This document shows, one piece after another, positions 28,609 to 41,764 of a stretch of 64,000 nucleotides of DNA. The notes beneath the pieces are model-generated. The model was not told the origin of the DNA. It made no database searches and saw only the letters and a list, made by a program, of their open reading frames with translations. Both the position numbers and the translations under genes were made by a program. Each line of letters opens with the position of its first letter. Within the stretch, counting starts at the first letter, position 1. The stretch is from Torreya grandis (lineage: Eukaryota; Streptophyta; Pinopsida; Cupressales; Taxaceae), in assembly GCA_037957365.1 (NCBI GenBank), contig JARHVA010003637.1, forward strand, positions 897,501-961,500. Reading direction: 5' to 3'.

Positions 28609-28902
28609 GAGCAGGACACAAGGTGAGCTAGTAGGAGACATTAAACAAGAACGTGGATCTTAGAGCGCTCATTCATCATGATGCAATTCATGCTAAGGAG
28701 GGAGAGATCAGATTGGAATAAAAAACTAATGATTTGGGGGAGTGGATCCACGGAGGAAGATATACACTCACTAAATAGAAATGTTTTAGAATACACGAGG
28801 AGGATTCAAAACGTACCAAAAGATAGGTGAGTTCTAGTCTAAATTGGTAATAGTCAGGTTCATTGTTAAGCTGACAGGGTTCAAGCATTAAAGGAGATTC
28901 AT

Positions 28903-30531
28903 ATGGCTCGTAATAGGAAAGGATAACCAAGGAAGCAAGAACCCAAATATTGCAAAGAGTGGAAAGCAAAAGAAGATGTCTAGAAGATCCTGCAGAGAGG
29001 AAAGGTTGTGAGTTACATGGAACAGCTTCATGGCTCAAAACCCCATATTACAACAGCTTTTTTCAAAAATTGGACTAATGATAGGGTTACCTTGCATGGC
29101 ATTACGATGAATCTCACTGAGGAATTCATAGCAGAGGTGATGGGGCTTCCAATGGAGGGAATAAAATTTTCAAAGCAGACAAGCATTTCCAATGAGGCTT
29201 TTTGCAAATTCCCTAAAATGGATGCTGAGGAGCAGCAGCTAGAAAAAAGTGGATATTTTTTTGAATTAGAGCATATTAAGGGCATCTGGAGGGACATCTT
29301 ATGCTACATCCATGAGTAATTCATACTTGATGGAAGAAGAAAAAGAGTCCACAAATTTCACTTTGTATTTCTCAATCACTTCAGACACAAAGTAAGAATC
29401 TCCTTTCCTTTTTATCTGCTTTTTTCCTTGATCAAAAGTCTATTCACTCATAGGAAAAAGGAATCTCATCCCATCCTACATGAGGGGTTAATTCCTATAA
29501 TTGAAGGGAATTGCAAGAATAAGGCCATTGTAAAGAATCCTTATTCGGGAAAATACAAGGACCTACAGAGTAATAAGAAAGAAATAGTAAAAGGGAATGA
29601 AAAAGCTAAATTTAAACTCCCAAGCGTCAATAACCAGACTGTTGATGAGGAAACAAAGTGGGAAAGTTCTAAAAACACTAGGGAGGAGAGTCTGGAAGAA
29701 GAAGGAAGAATAGAAAGTGGGCATTCAAGTTCTAGTGAGGAAGAAGAAGTGCAAGATAAGAATGAGAAAGGAGTCACTATAGAGGAAAAGTCTGAAAACA
29801 ACAACCATGAGTATGAGGAAAACCAACAAGTGTTTGAGGAAATTGATAAAGATCTAGATGATCCTGCTGTGGACCCTAATCTGATTAATGAAAAGGAAAA
29901 TCTAGTTCAGGTTGCTAACCAAATATTGGAAATGGGAGCTCAAGTAAAGGAAGTAAGTAACAAAAATGTAAGCCCTGCTGAAATAAAGGAACAAAAATGA
30001 ATGGAAATGGAGGACTATATTGAAGAAGTTGGAAGCAGCCCTAAAAAGAACATAGAATATTAGAGTGACAAAAGGCAGAATGATGAACCTACTAGATTGG
30101 TCAATTGTAAAGCTGATGCTACTCTTCAATTCGATTTATGGATGTATAAGGAGATAATGGAAATCAATAGGAAAATGGAAATGATGGAGGGTAAATAAGA
30201 GGCAGTTTGGAACAAAATCAATAACATGGAAAAGTAGATGAGGGATATTCCCATAAAACTCAAATATTATGAGAACAACCTAAGGGAACTCATAAAGGAA
30301 AGTAGAATAAAGATGGAGGAGGTAACCTCTAGCATTTGTGCTGCTGCTGTAAACATTGGAAAAAGAGAAAATGAGGAAATGAAAACTTTGGAGGGGCCTA
30401 GCAAGAGAACTAGACAAAGCTCAAGAAAGAAAGTAATGCAAGAGGGATCTACGCAGGTGACTGCTGCCATCCAGGACATTGTTGTGAAAGGTAAGGAAGC
30501 AGTGAAGATGATATTGGAACTAGAAGAATAG
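28903..30531 (+). pseudogene. Third ORF downstream of LINE RNase H: unclassified domain plus acidic/coiled tail
   Basis: A single frame of 543 codons runs from ATG 28903 (MARNRKG) to TAG 30529. Seven internal stops (TAA 28924, TAG 28981, TAA near 29317, TGA 29998, TAG 30061, TAA near 30196, TAG near 30235) are all one transition away from Gln, Trp or Arg codons, and there is no frameshift. Residues 1-200: YMEQLHGSKPHITTAFFKNW, HGITMNLTEEFIAEVMGLP, then HFVFLNHFRHKVRISFPFYL. Residues 200-370 are rich in Glu and Lys, with a run of Ser and Glu near 29725-29750. A basic SKRTRQSSRKK cluster near 30400-30435 looks like a nuclear signal. The first part matches the frame after the other LINE (61942-62490). 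No known fold is recognised and the function is unknown. It could be a captured host sequence or a genuine extra LINE ORF. Confidence 0.8.
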
Positions 30532-30795
30532 TTCCTAGTTCTTTTAGTTGGTTCTGCTAGTTGGTTGTATTTTTTGGTCTTGGTACCTGGTTTTTTGAAC
30601 TTTTACTATGGAGTTTCCAGGTCTCTATAAAACTTGGGGTATATCTTTGGTTGTTCATTTGTTAGCTTCAAGTCTTTGTATCTTGGTTTTGTTACTTCAG
30701 TGAAGTAGGCTTTAGGCTTGCTTGTGGATGTTACTGTTTTATCTTTCTCCTTTTGTTCAAGGTTTTGGGGTTCCTTCAAAACCTATTTTTACCTT
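30532..30795 (+). other. 3' untranslated tail of the LINE
   Basis: This stretch is T- and G-rich and free of coding signal, with repeated ttggtt/ggtcttgg motifs, and ends at ggttttggggttccttcaaa followed by an aaaacc-rich end. Such T/G-rich tails are usual for plant LINE 3' ends. The exact end is inferred from the resumption of Gag sequence at about 30805. Confidence 0.5.
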
Positions 30796-30804
30796 AATCT
30801 AAAA

Positions 30805-31674
30805 CCTATGTGGAATCCACCAAAGTTTGTGGGAAAAGGAGGCCTTAAATATAATATGATTCCTATCCCTACAAATGACACCTTTACCCCTCCCATAATG
30901 ACTACACCTATTACATTACTAACTTCACCTAATTCATGTTCCCTTGAGAAGACTATTATAGATCTACATGGAAAGGTGTTGTATCTAACATAAAGCTCAT
31001 TGAGAGATAATCATACCATCAATTAATGTGTTTTTATCCATAACTCATTATCCTAAGATAGAACCCTAACCTTTAGCAACATTCTTTATATCTCCCAAGC
31101 TTCCATTAAGTGAAGGTAAAGGTGATCTAGAGCACCATCTTAGATCATTCCATGCAACATGATTGGACTATGCATACAATGATAAAATTTTGACAAAATT
31201 ATTTCTAAAAATTATTAATGGATATAAATTGTGATGGTTCTATGATCGCCCTCTTTGATCCATAAGATCATTCAACCCCTTGGCCAACCAAATCATATCA
31301 CAATTTTCCATCAACATCAATGAAAATTTATTCTATGCATAAATTTATAGGCTATATCAAGGTTCCAATGAACCAATAAATGACTATTTACTTTAATATA
31401 ATAACATTCTAGACAATATGACCAATGTTATAGATGATAATGAATTAAAATATACATTCAAAAAAAGTTTTCCAGCATCACTTTATAGTTCAATTATATT
31501 CAAGAGATTCAAATCATTTAATGATTTATGTCATACAGTGAATGACAAAGAAGTCAAGTTAATTTATTTGAATAAATTTAAGTATACATTAAATCATAAA
31601 AATACTTCAACAAAAAAAATTTATAATAAACCAAATTATAATTTTATACCAAAAGATAAAAAAATGAAGCAATG
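30805..31674 (+). pseudogene. Ty3/gypsy Gag remnant (copy 1)
   Basis: Fragments begin with WNPPKFVGKGGLKYNMIPIP, a Pro/Thr-rich part and LEKTIIDLHGKVLYL, then a capsid block: GDLEHHLRSFHAT near 31131-31170, SNEPINDYL near 31365-31390 and the frame 31418-31674 with FKRFKSFNDLCHTVNDKEVK. The same series of motifs appears at 48440-49740 (SLKDYEL, SNEPISDYVLWYN, FKKFKLFNELCH), so the two are relatives. The block is the retrotransposon Gag capsid of plant Ty3/gypsy elements. The earlier part of the element was not found upstream, where the LINE lies. Many stops. Confidence 0.7.
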
Positions 31675-31829
31675 ATTACAATCAATGTAGTATCACAACC
31701 TATAAACTAGTTACAATTGACCACCAAAGATGAAGTTTTTAGGATTACCATCACCTCCTCATATGATACTAAATAATTCTCTCAAATTTAAACTTATAAA
31801 CTCCTTACTCCCTATGTTCATACATGGCT

Positions 31830-31831
<2 letters not shown>

Positions 31832-31881
<50 letters not shown>
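31832..31881. repeat. (TA)25 microsatellite
   Basis: Pure TA run inside the sequence following Gag copy 1. The related sequence after Gag copy 2 has no such array. Confidence 0.97.
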
Positions 31882-31883
<2 letters not shown>

Positions 31884-31929
31884 CTCTGATGACACATTCT
31901 CTACATGATCAAATAATATTATAAGATGG

Positions 31930-34900
31930 TATATTTAAACATAACATGATATAATTAACACATATTTTGATATGAATTACTTACAATATATATCCCTAAT
32001 TTCAAAAAGGGGCATTAAAATGGTAATTTAATATGTATATAATGCTCTAAGATCAAAAAATCATATTAGAGCGCAAATTTGATATATTTCAAAGATTTAG
32101 ATGGTGAGAATATTAGATGGTTCAAATACATGACAAATATGGGCACATTAATATATATTATAGAGTAATATTCCATGAATATTCACTCACTCTATATATA
32201 TTTTATCATATATTAGTATACACTTGGGTAAATATTATTGGGTATATGCCCAATAATCTACAAGACATGAACTATAGGTCTACATATCCACATTCTAGGT
32301 TCTGTGAGTATGATAATCATTCATGAACACCTACACAACATCATAGTTCATATTTGAATTTAAATTGGTTTCTATTACAATTCACACTTATCATATTTTC
32401 ATTCATTATGGGGGCATGTACATCATCCATTCTCTTTCAATCATGTATTTTATTCTACATTTAGTGAAACTACATAATCAAACCTCTGTTCAGATAGAAG
32501 CATGAACATTGTTCATTCCCCTTTGATCATGCATTTCATTTTTTACATGGATGAATTTGATCAAACTTATGGTAAATATTAAAATTTAATTTATAATACA
32601 ACTACAATGGCTAATTCATTTATTTAAGTTAACATGGTCTGATGGTAATCTCATTTACATGTGTAGTTATTTATTTGAGTGAACATAGCCTTATGTTTAT
32701 CATTTTTTTTATATAATTAGTTTGTTTAGAATATTATTTACTTCCCCACACTATTTTTAAGGTTTGGGATTATTAATTTCCAAACCTAAGATTCTTCATA
32801 GTTACACAAGTGAGGTGCATGATCACCCCAACTCTCCATGTGCTTCAAAAAGGGAGCATAATCTCTCCAGTGATTCAAGGAAGAATCATATCCAATAAGT
32901 TGCAAGGGAAAAATGGTTTTCACTAAAACATGATGTACTCTAACATTTTTTATTTCAAATTTTCAAAAATTTATTTTGATATTAAGATAGTCATTCTATG
33001 GACATTAACTACACATGATTAAAGGTTTTCCTACTGAATGGTCTACATAGTTAGAGGTTTGTACCAAATATAAAGTGTGTTTTAAACAATGAAGTAAATT
33101 TTATCATTTTACTCTATGAATTACATTACAAAAATAAAATGGAATCATTTTTATATACTAAATTTTGTTCTTTGGTGCTTGGTGATGACAATCTTAAATC
33201 ACATTTACCATATATGACTTGATCACTCAAACAACATCTTCATCTTCCATTCTCTCAAACTTACAAACTATATTATGATTAAACCCTTATGTCATAATTT
33301 TATACACCTATAAATACCTATTTTTTTCATTTTGAACCTATTAAATATATTATATAGACATCTCCAATATTTCAATTTAGTCTACATTTATCAAGAATTG
33401 GTTAGTATCATCAGTTGATACTAACATGATCTAGTCGATATTGATCCCTTCCTAGTAATGGACATTTTATAAACTTAAATCCTTTATTATGATTTGACCA
33501 TAATCATATCATGTTGGTTCCATGATAAATTACCCAAATGGACTTGTATTCAAATAAATCAATTTTTCATCCAAAATTGACTTGGAACTTATCTCATATG
33601 CATCTATAAACTATTACACACTTAGAAAATATTCCCTATTCTTCCCAATTTAAAAAATATCATTAGGATTATTCAAAATTCAATTTTGAATCACTCTAAA
33701 TCAAATTCAAATAAATAATTTTCAAGTATCAAATCCACATCACTAGTTGTATACATATATTAGAGGAGCATAATTGTACAATCACATTAGGTGGGAGAAC
33801 TAAGTGTGCCTTGATTTCCATCCTTGAGGAAATGGTTATTTATTTAGTGTAAAATATTAAGATAAATGTGATTAGGGTTAAATCATACAATTTAACTTCC
33901 CTTATTTTCATATATTTCTAGCCCTCACAACAGTCCTAGGATTTCAAGGCAAAGGAGATTGATTTTTAGAGTTGTGTGCATCATCAAGGTTTGGGATCAC
34001 AAGCACAAAATAAAAAAATATAATCTGGTGACTATGTAGTAATTATTACATACTTCCATGTAGGTCATTACTAACCAATAGGTTAGTATCAACTAGCTAT
34101 ACTAACCCAATCCTACATAACCAACACAGTGTAGATAGTGAATCAATTTTAGAACTTAACAAACCATAGCCCTACTTATCTACAATTTTCACTTCCATAA
34201 TATAGTCATAGTCATATAATAAACTATATAATATAATTATTGTGATCTATTTATTACTTCATATATTCAACATATTCCCTTATCAAATTATAAGAATCAA
34301 TCTCATTATTTTACATTCAAATGTATGTTTGAATTCCATATTTATTAATATGAATTAGAATTCAGAGTTCTTGATTAATTCAAATAATCTCACTTCATTG
34401 ATTAAAATTAAGATATAATACTATCTCACTCTTCACATATCTCTCATTGGGGATGATAATTTCACTTACTACATGTCGTCATGACCACTTTTATAATAGT
34501 TTGAGTGACACATATTCTTCTAATATTACATATTATTACATTATAGATCAAATCATTAGTTATCCAAACTAGTCTATATCTTTCATTTCATTCATACGTA
34601 ATTATTTTTTCTACACTTTTCTTACTTTACATATCTTATTTTATTATATAAATATTGTCTTTCATGTGATTTCCTCCCTTGAGTTTGATTACATACTTTT
34701 TATTCTTCTATATTTTATATCTTTGGTACTTGCCTTCTATTTTACATTAATATTTTTCTAGCCCCATTTGTTTTTCATTGATTTCTATATTGAATTGGCC
34801 ATCTATTTTTTTCCCAGTCTAAGAACTTGCACATATTTCCCAATGATGAAAACATATGTATCGAGACCTTAGGTCTTAACATAGATTGAGTTCTAAGGCA

Positions 34901-35339
34901 TGTGGTAAGTTTTTTTGAATCTTACCCTACTTATTATTTTTTATTACACCTTTGGTCTTCCTATTTACATTTTTTATTTCTTTCACCCCTTAGTTTCCTT
35001 TGTTTATTTTTTTTCTAAAATAATAAAATACAAAAATGCTACAAAAAAGTAAAAAATATATTTATCAATGGATATATATAATGTGTATATAGCTATGCTA
35101 TATCTTTTTCACATCTATGTTCTATACACATGATTCTCATGGTATCTATTTGAGTTGGTGAGATGTAAAATATGAAGGTTATATATGATTATGTATTATT
35201 ATGTGGCTACTCTCTTTCCCACACCCTATGGGGCATGATCACATTAATGGTATACCCTACCTTATGGGAATCTCTATATAATGTTATTTTTCAAAGTGAT
35301 ATATTTATTTCTTTACATTTATCATATGGATCCATTTAC

Positions 35340-35340
<1 letters not shown>
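31930..35340. other. Non-coding stretch with a short tandem repeat
   Basis: No coding domain recognised; a weak frame at 32117-32326 is open but matches nothing I know. An approximate 86-bp tandem pair lies at 32414-32499 and 32500-32585 (catgtacatcatccattc against catgaacattgttcattc). A second pair of about 55 bp is near 32615 and 32668 (atttaagttaacatgg against atttgagtgaacatag). The rest looks like LTR or intergenic remains. Confidence 0.5.
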
Positions 35341-35344
<4 letters not shown>

Positions 35345-35389
<45 letters not shown>

Positions 35390-35429
35390 CATGTATATAT
35401 ATATATACATGTATGTATATATATATATG

Positions 35430-35461
<32 letters not shown>

Positions 35462-35472
35462 TATATTACATG

Positions 35473-35553
<81 letters not shown>

Positions 35554-35554
35554 G
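35345..35554. repeat. Compound (TA)n / TACATG microsatellite
   Basis: A TA repeat broken every 10-20 bases by ACATG or GTATG steps, about 210 bp. Confidence 0.97.
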
Positions 35555-35559
35555 TAACT

Positions 35560-37211
<1,652 letters not shown>

Positions 37212-37228
37212 TTTATATACATACTATT

Positions 37229-37452
37229 TATCCATATCTCTTATTTCCATTATAGTGGGGAATATTTTTTCTCCCATATCCTCTATTATTTCACCCTCAT
37301 ATGAGGATGCGCACATCTTGAGATTTATATGATATTATCCTATCCATATCTCTTATTTCCATTATAGTGGGGAATATTTTTTCTCCCATATCCTCTAGAA
37401 TTTTACCCTCATATGAGGATGCACACATCTTGATATTTATATGATACTATCT
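37229..37452. repeat. 112-bp tandem repeat, two close copies plus a diverged third
   Basis: Copy 1 at 37229-37340 and copy 2 at 37341-37452 share tatccatatctcttatttcc, tagtggggaatatttttt and tcatatgaggatg with only a few differences. A diverged third copy follows at about 37484-37600 (tatccatgtctcctataa, atatcaagatgcacacac). Confidence 0.95.
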
Positions 37453-37599
37453 ATAGTACATGGTTTTATATGGACACACTATTTATCCATGTCTCCTATA
37501 ACAGGGCATGATGTTTTCCATCTTCATCATATAATACTCATATCAAGATGCACACACCTATCTAATTTTACACAAGGTTATCTACATAGAGAGTTTCAC

Positions 37600-38795
37600 T
37601 TGGAAATATCACTTGTCTAACTTACTATTGAGATTTACATGACAAAATTTTATGATAGTTACAAACACGTTCATATGCATATTTGAAATGTTTTTTAAAT
37701 ATTTTGTTACATATCATTATACCGCATGTTGGTTTTCACTCTATCTTTTTAGATGACTAATCATAAGACAATTTTGTTTAAATATCTCACTTAAAAAGGG
37801 GCATATATTCATATATTTTAAAATATTTTCTAGACTTTAGAAAAAAAATTAAAAGACTTTAGCAAACTAAGGGCACTATAAATATTCCATTTCTCTACTT
37901 TCTTGATCAAGAATTGGACTGGGTCGAAAGAACTCATAAAAAAGTGATAGTAATGTCTATAGCATGTCTAAAAAAACTCATTACAATAGAGTTATATTTT
38001 TATTATGAGAAACAAAGATATTAGTATCACCAGGTGTAGTCATTCCTCTACTCCCATTTTTTTAAATCAAAATTTCAAAATTTATATGTTTTTGGATTGA
38101 TTCAACATTGACTACTTGTTATAATTGGCCATTTTGGTAGGTATATCCACATTTTGATATACAAAAAGTCAAGTTACGTATATATACATGTAATAGATTT
38201 GTCCTTATATTCATAGGAAAGTCAAACTATGGGTTTCAATTATGTATTATTTTAATTTGATTCACATATGCATTCACTCTCATATGCACATCAAACTAAG
38301 GGCATCGTGTAGACATCTATCATTATTTCAAGGATTTTTACTACAAAATTTTTAGTATTATTTTGTTCATACTAATCATTTTTTAGACTTAGGGGTTATT
38401 GACATGTTTTTATGTGTTTTCATCTATTTCCTTATTATTTATGTAATATCATGGTATTCTCTTTTCTTATTTTATATTTCTATTATTCTATCCAATCAAT
38501 ATCTTCTCCCCATATCATTTTGTATTGGGTGGTATCCCACTTAAAAAATTCAATCTCAACATCATGATTTTTTTAATTTTAAAACATCTTATGCATATGG
38601 GTCTTCATCCCATGTTAATTCTAAGTGGAATATAACTACTTCTTCTAGGATTAGGAAATTAAACTTATATTTAACCCATTTATCACTAACCTTAATTTTT
38701 TTTTGAAAAGGTAAGTGGCAATGGGATTGAAGGCCTAACTAGAGGAGGTTGGATATAATGTGAAGTTTTTTTTACCTCTTCATAGATATCTATTT
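37600..38795. other. Non-coding; possible LTR start at 38309
   Basis: No coding motif. The string caaactaagggcatcg runs into tgtagacatctatcat at 38309. Purine-rich ggca followed by TGTAGACA resembles the polypurine-tract/LTR junction of plant Tat-like gypsy elements. A second caaactaagggca occurs near 37865. No partner LTR was found, so this is tentative. Confidence 0.3.
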
Positions 38796-38799
38796 CTTC

Positions 38800-39705
38800 C
38801 TCTTATTTTTTTCTAAAAATAGTGTTCTTAAAGGACTTCTTCCTCTTCTTATATATATGAAGTTACTTTCTCTAGAGGGTGTCTAGGGTTATTGCATAAA
38901 ATTAGGTGGATCTTCTTCTAACTCATCAGCTAGAGCATCCAATGAATATTCTTCATATTCTTTTTCATCTATATAATCTTATTCATCATATTTTTCAATG
39001 ATAGGTTCATAAATTTAATCTTGATCATATATGTCTTCATTATCTTATACTATATCCCACAACATTTTTGCATTAGAAGAATATACAACATTAATTATAT
39101 GATTTTTATATTTATAGTCAGGAGCTTTGAGACCAATTTGATGGTAGATATAATGGATTATTTGCCTAGATTGAGGATGAGGAAATTTATGGTAACAAAA
39201 AAATGAATGCTTTGGATCAAGAGTGTGACAGCATGGAAAATAACATTTATGGAAAGATAGAGACATGTTTAAACTAATGCTTAGGTTTATGTACATAGCA
39301 TTGACAACCATAAGGAGTTATCTCAAGAAAATGTGGTGTAATGTGACTAAATTTATGCTTACCAAGTTTTTTAATGGATTTAGTAGTTTAAATGAGATCA
39401 AGTTCTTGGTACTTAGAAAAATTAATAACATCGGCAAGGGCACAAACATCTAGATACAAACCTTTAATTTTCAAATAATGAAAAAAATTATCAATAAGGA
39501 GTTGGAAATGGATGAAAAAGAGTGACAATAATCTAAGGTAATCAATTTGTTAGAATGAAACACCATATTCATTATGCTTCATGGTCAAAAGAGTGGTTTT
39601 ACTACTTATCCCATCCATGTGAGCAAAATATCATAATTTAAAAGCCTTGGGTGTTCGATGTAGGAACATCCAAGGGTTCATGAAATATTTCATTGACCAA
39701 AAACA
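38800..39705 (-). pseudogene. Decayed Cys/His-rich ORF with acidic tail, family unknown
   Basis: The minus strand reads as one protein of about 300 codons with stops mostly at Gln or Arg codons and one frame change near 39260. In order: KYFMNPWMFLHRTPKAFKL, MDGISSKTTLLTMKHNEYG, a hydrophobic LRLLSLFFIHFQLL part, KHKFSHITPHFLEITPYG, a Cys/His cluster (CQCYVHKPKH and, after the shift, KCYFPCCHTLDPKHSFFCYH), then QIIHYIYHQIGLKAPDYKYK and an acidic tail ending ADELEEDPPNFM. The Cys/His spacing suggests metal binding but fits no zinc finger I know. It lies on the same strand as the LINE fragment at 40530-41760, about 800 bp downstream of it. Function unknown. Confidence 0.55.
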
Positions 39706-39709
39706 AAGT

Positions 39710-40525
39710 GACTACGTGTTTGTATGATTTATTTCATTTATTTGATGTTTTGGCATGGCTATACAATGATCAACTCAGTTCATGAGGTTTACATGATCTT
39801 TCACACATTTATTTTTGGCTATATTAGTGTACACATTTATGTTTGCATATTTTTGTATGAATTCCCATGTGTTATGTATGTTATCACATAAGGAATGTTT
39901 GTATGAATATCCATGTGGAAAAACTATTATGACCTAAGGCATTTATTTAGTTGGGGGAAGAGAAAATTTAAAGAGTCAAGAAGAGAATAAAATTTTTGAA
40001 GTAATATATTCATTATCAAGTTAGTAAAATAGACATGTACATGTGGTGTACATTTGGATAAATTTTGGAAGATGAAACATTGATGGAACCTAGTTAGGCT
40101 ATAGCTAAAAAAAATTATTGGCATAATTCAAAGGAGAGCTAAGGGTATAAATTTGGATTAGGGATGGATTGTATAAGGGTCTAAGTTATCTCAATGAAAT
40201 GTAATAATCCAATAGAGAAATGTGTGATTGAGTTAATTGATTCTTATAAGTATGTGGTTTTGAATCTATGATAAAGAGTGTGTTGTGTCTCAACTTATGA
40301 ATATGTGCTCATATATCTACCAAGGGAGAGTGAGTGTCTAACCAAGAATCACAAAGGTAGATTTAGTCCTTAAGTGTACCCTCTCTTTATGTTTTAAACA
40401 TCTAGTATCAGATAGTGATGTGTTGTAATTAAATAAAGACATTTTACTCATGTTTATTTATGATCAAGGCCTTTTACTAGAAAGGCATTGCTTCAGTATT
40501 TTAGGATATTTTTTTATATTTACAA
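39710..40525. other. Non-coding
   Basis: No recognised coding sequence. It separates the Cys/His-rich frame from the LINE fragment. Confidence 0.4.
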
Positions 40526-40529
40526 GATT

Positions 40530-41760
40530 CATTTGTTTCTCTCATGACCTCTTACCCCAAACTATCCTACAAGGCTTGTTATAAATCAAGGGTAGACTAT
40601 CCAATCTTGGGGCCTTGCCTTAATGCATCCTGAATATTATACTCTTGACTTATTCCTCCTAGAATGGATGCACAATTTTGTCATACTAATTTTTAGATAC
40701 CTATCTTGGTATGTTATTTTTAATTTTTTATTGATTTGAGTCCACCTTGAGCTCCTTGTTGGTTTATATAGGTTTTCACCTAAAACATATTTCATTGAGT
40801 TGATGTGGAATACATGTCTTCTTCCAATAGTGGCATGGAGGAAAAATTTAGAGTTTTTATTTACTTCCTTTAGCAACATTTACATGTATTTATTTTTATA
40901 TCATAACTCTTCATGGGCATATGCCTCTAATAGAGCTACCATTATTGGTTTTCCTTCTAGTATGATAACTATGAGGCCAACTTCTTGGATTTTCAAACTT
41001 GTATTCTCCAATTCACTTTCACAAGTTATATTCTTAGTTAATATGTTTCTGAAGTGAGGCATTCAATTCTTTGAAGCAACTCTTAACATAATTTAGTTTT
41101 AGCATGAATTTAAACATCTTTGTCCCTAATGATTATGGGCATTAACTCCACCACATTTTTAAATGGTCTTGTATTTTTAGGTCCTTAATCCATGTTAGTT
41201 TGAATTTAAAGGGATAATGTTGTAAGGATTTATCTGACATGAACTCCAACCATATTAGATCATTACTTAAACCTAAAAAATTGAGAACCAGTGAGTCTAT
41301 GATCCAATATTCTTTAAACCATGGTTTTGAAATAAGGAATCCATCAAGGTGATATAAAATTCCACAAGAATATTATCTCATGTTTGTCCAAGTAAACTTC
41401 ACTTAATTTGGGGTAATGTCACACAATCAATTTTTGGCTATGAAATATGTGAAATATTTTTTGGATTGGGACACACTATTCATGATATATGTATTATTTA
41501 TATAGGAAATAATGGTGTTAAATTACCCTTATGGTAATAACTTATATTGTCAATGGTCCCTTAGGAGGAGCATGAGTTCCTCATAGGATTTTTTTTAACA
41601 TTATGTGGTATCACTATCATAAACATTGAGGATTGAAAATTCCTCATCTCACAACACATCCAATTATTCCTTGTTATTACTTGAGAACATTTTGTTTTTA
41701 TTATGTTTAATAGGAAGTTGAGACCTATCCCAATTTTGACTAAGTCCACTTTAAGTGCTT
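40530..41760 (-). mobile_element. LINE fragment: endonuclease end, linker and start of RT
   Basis: On the minus strand, from right to left: remains of the endonuclease near 41750-41400 (LNVYDSD, SYEELMLLLRDH), a linker with IWLEFMSDKSLQHYPFKFKL near 41270-41210, KEVNKNSKFFLHATIGRRH at 40875-40800 (the conserved LKEGDKNTKFFHxxxxxRR of LINE ORF2) and, near 40650-40580, IIFRMHXGKAPRLD, the KAPGPDG entry to RT. The rest of RT is missing, so the copy is deleted at its 3' side. It is more decayed than the other two LINEs. Confidence 0.78.
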
Positions 41761-41764
41761 CCCA

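Larger units (their letters stand above)
25740..30795 (+). mobile_element. L1-type plant LINE, 5'-truncated, with an additional 3' ORF
   Basis: The element starts inside the linker before RT (no endonuclease seen, the common 5' truncation of LINEs). It continues through RT, the zinc-binding RVT tail and RNase H to 28608, then a 290-bp spacer, a third open frame (28903-30531) and a T/G-rich tail ending near 30795 in ttcaaaacctatttttacct and a short A-rich end. The element is clearly less decayed and less AT-rich than its surroundings, so it is younger. A gypsy Gag remnant begins right after it, possibly its target. No target-site duplication could be assigned. Confidence 0.75.

Noticed and set aside
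29028..29804. Minus-strand frames opposite the third ORF
   Set aside because: Shadows: the Ser/Leu-rich composition mirrors the Glu/Lys-rich plus-strand frame, and the plus strand is supported by the second copy at 61942.
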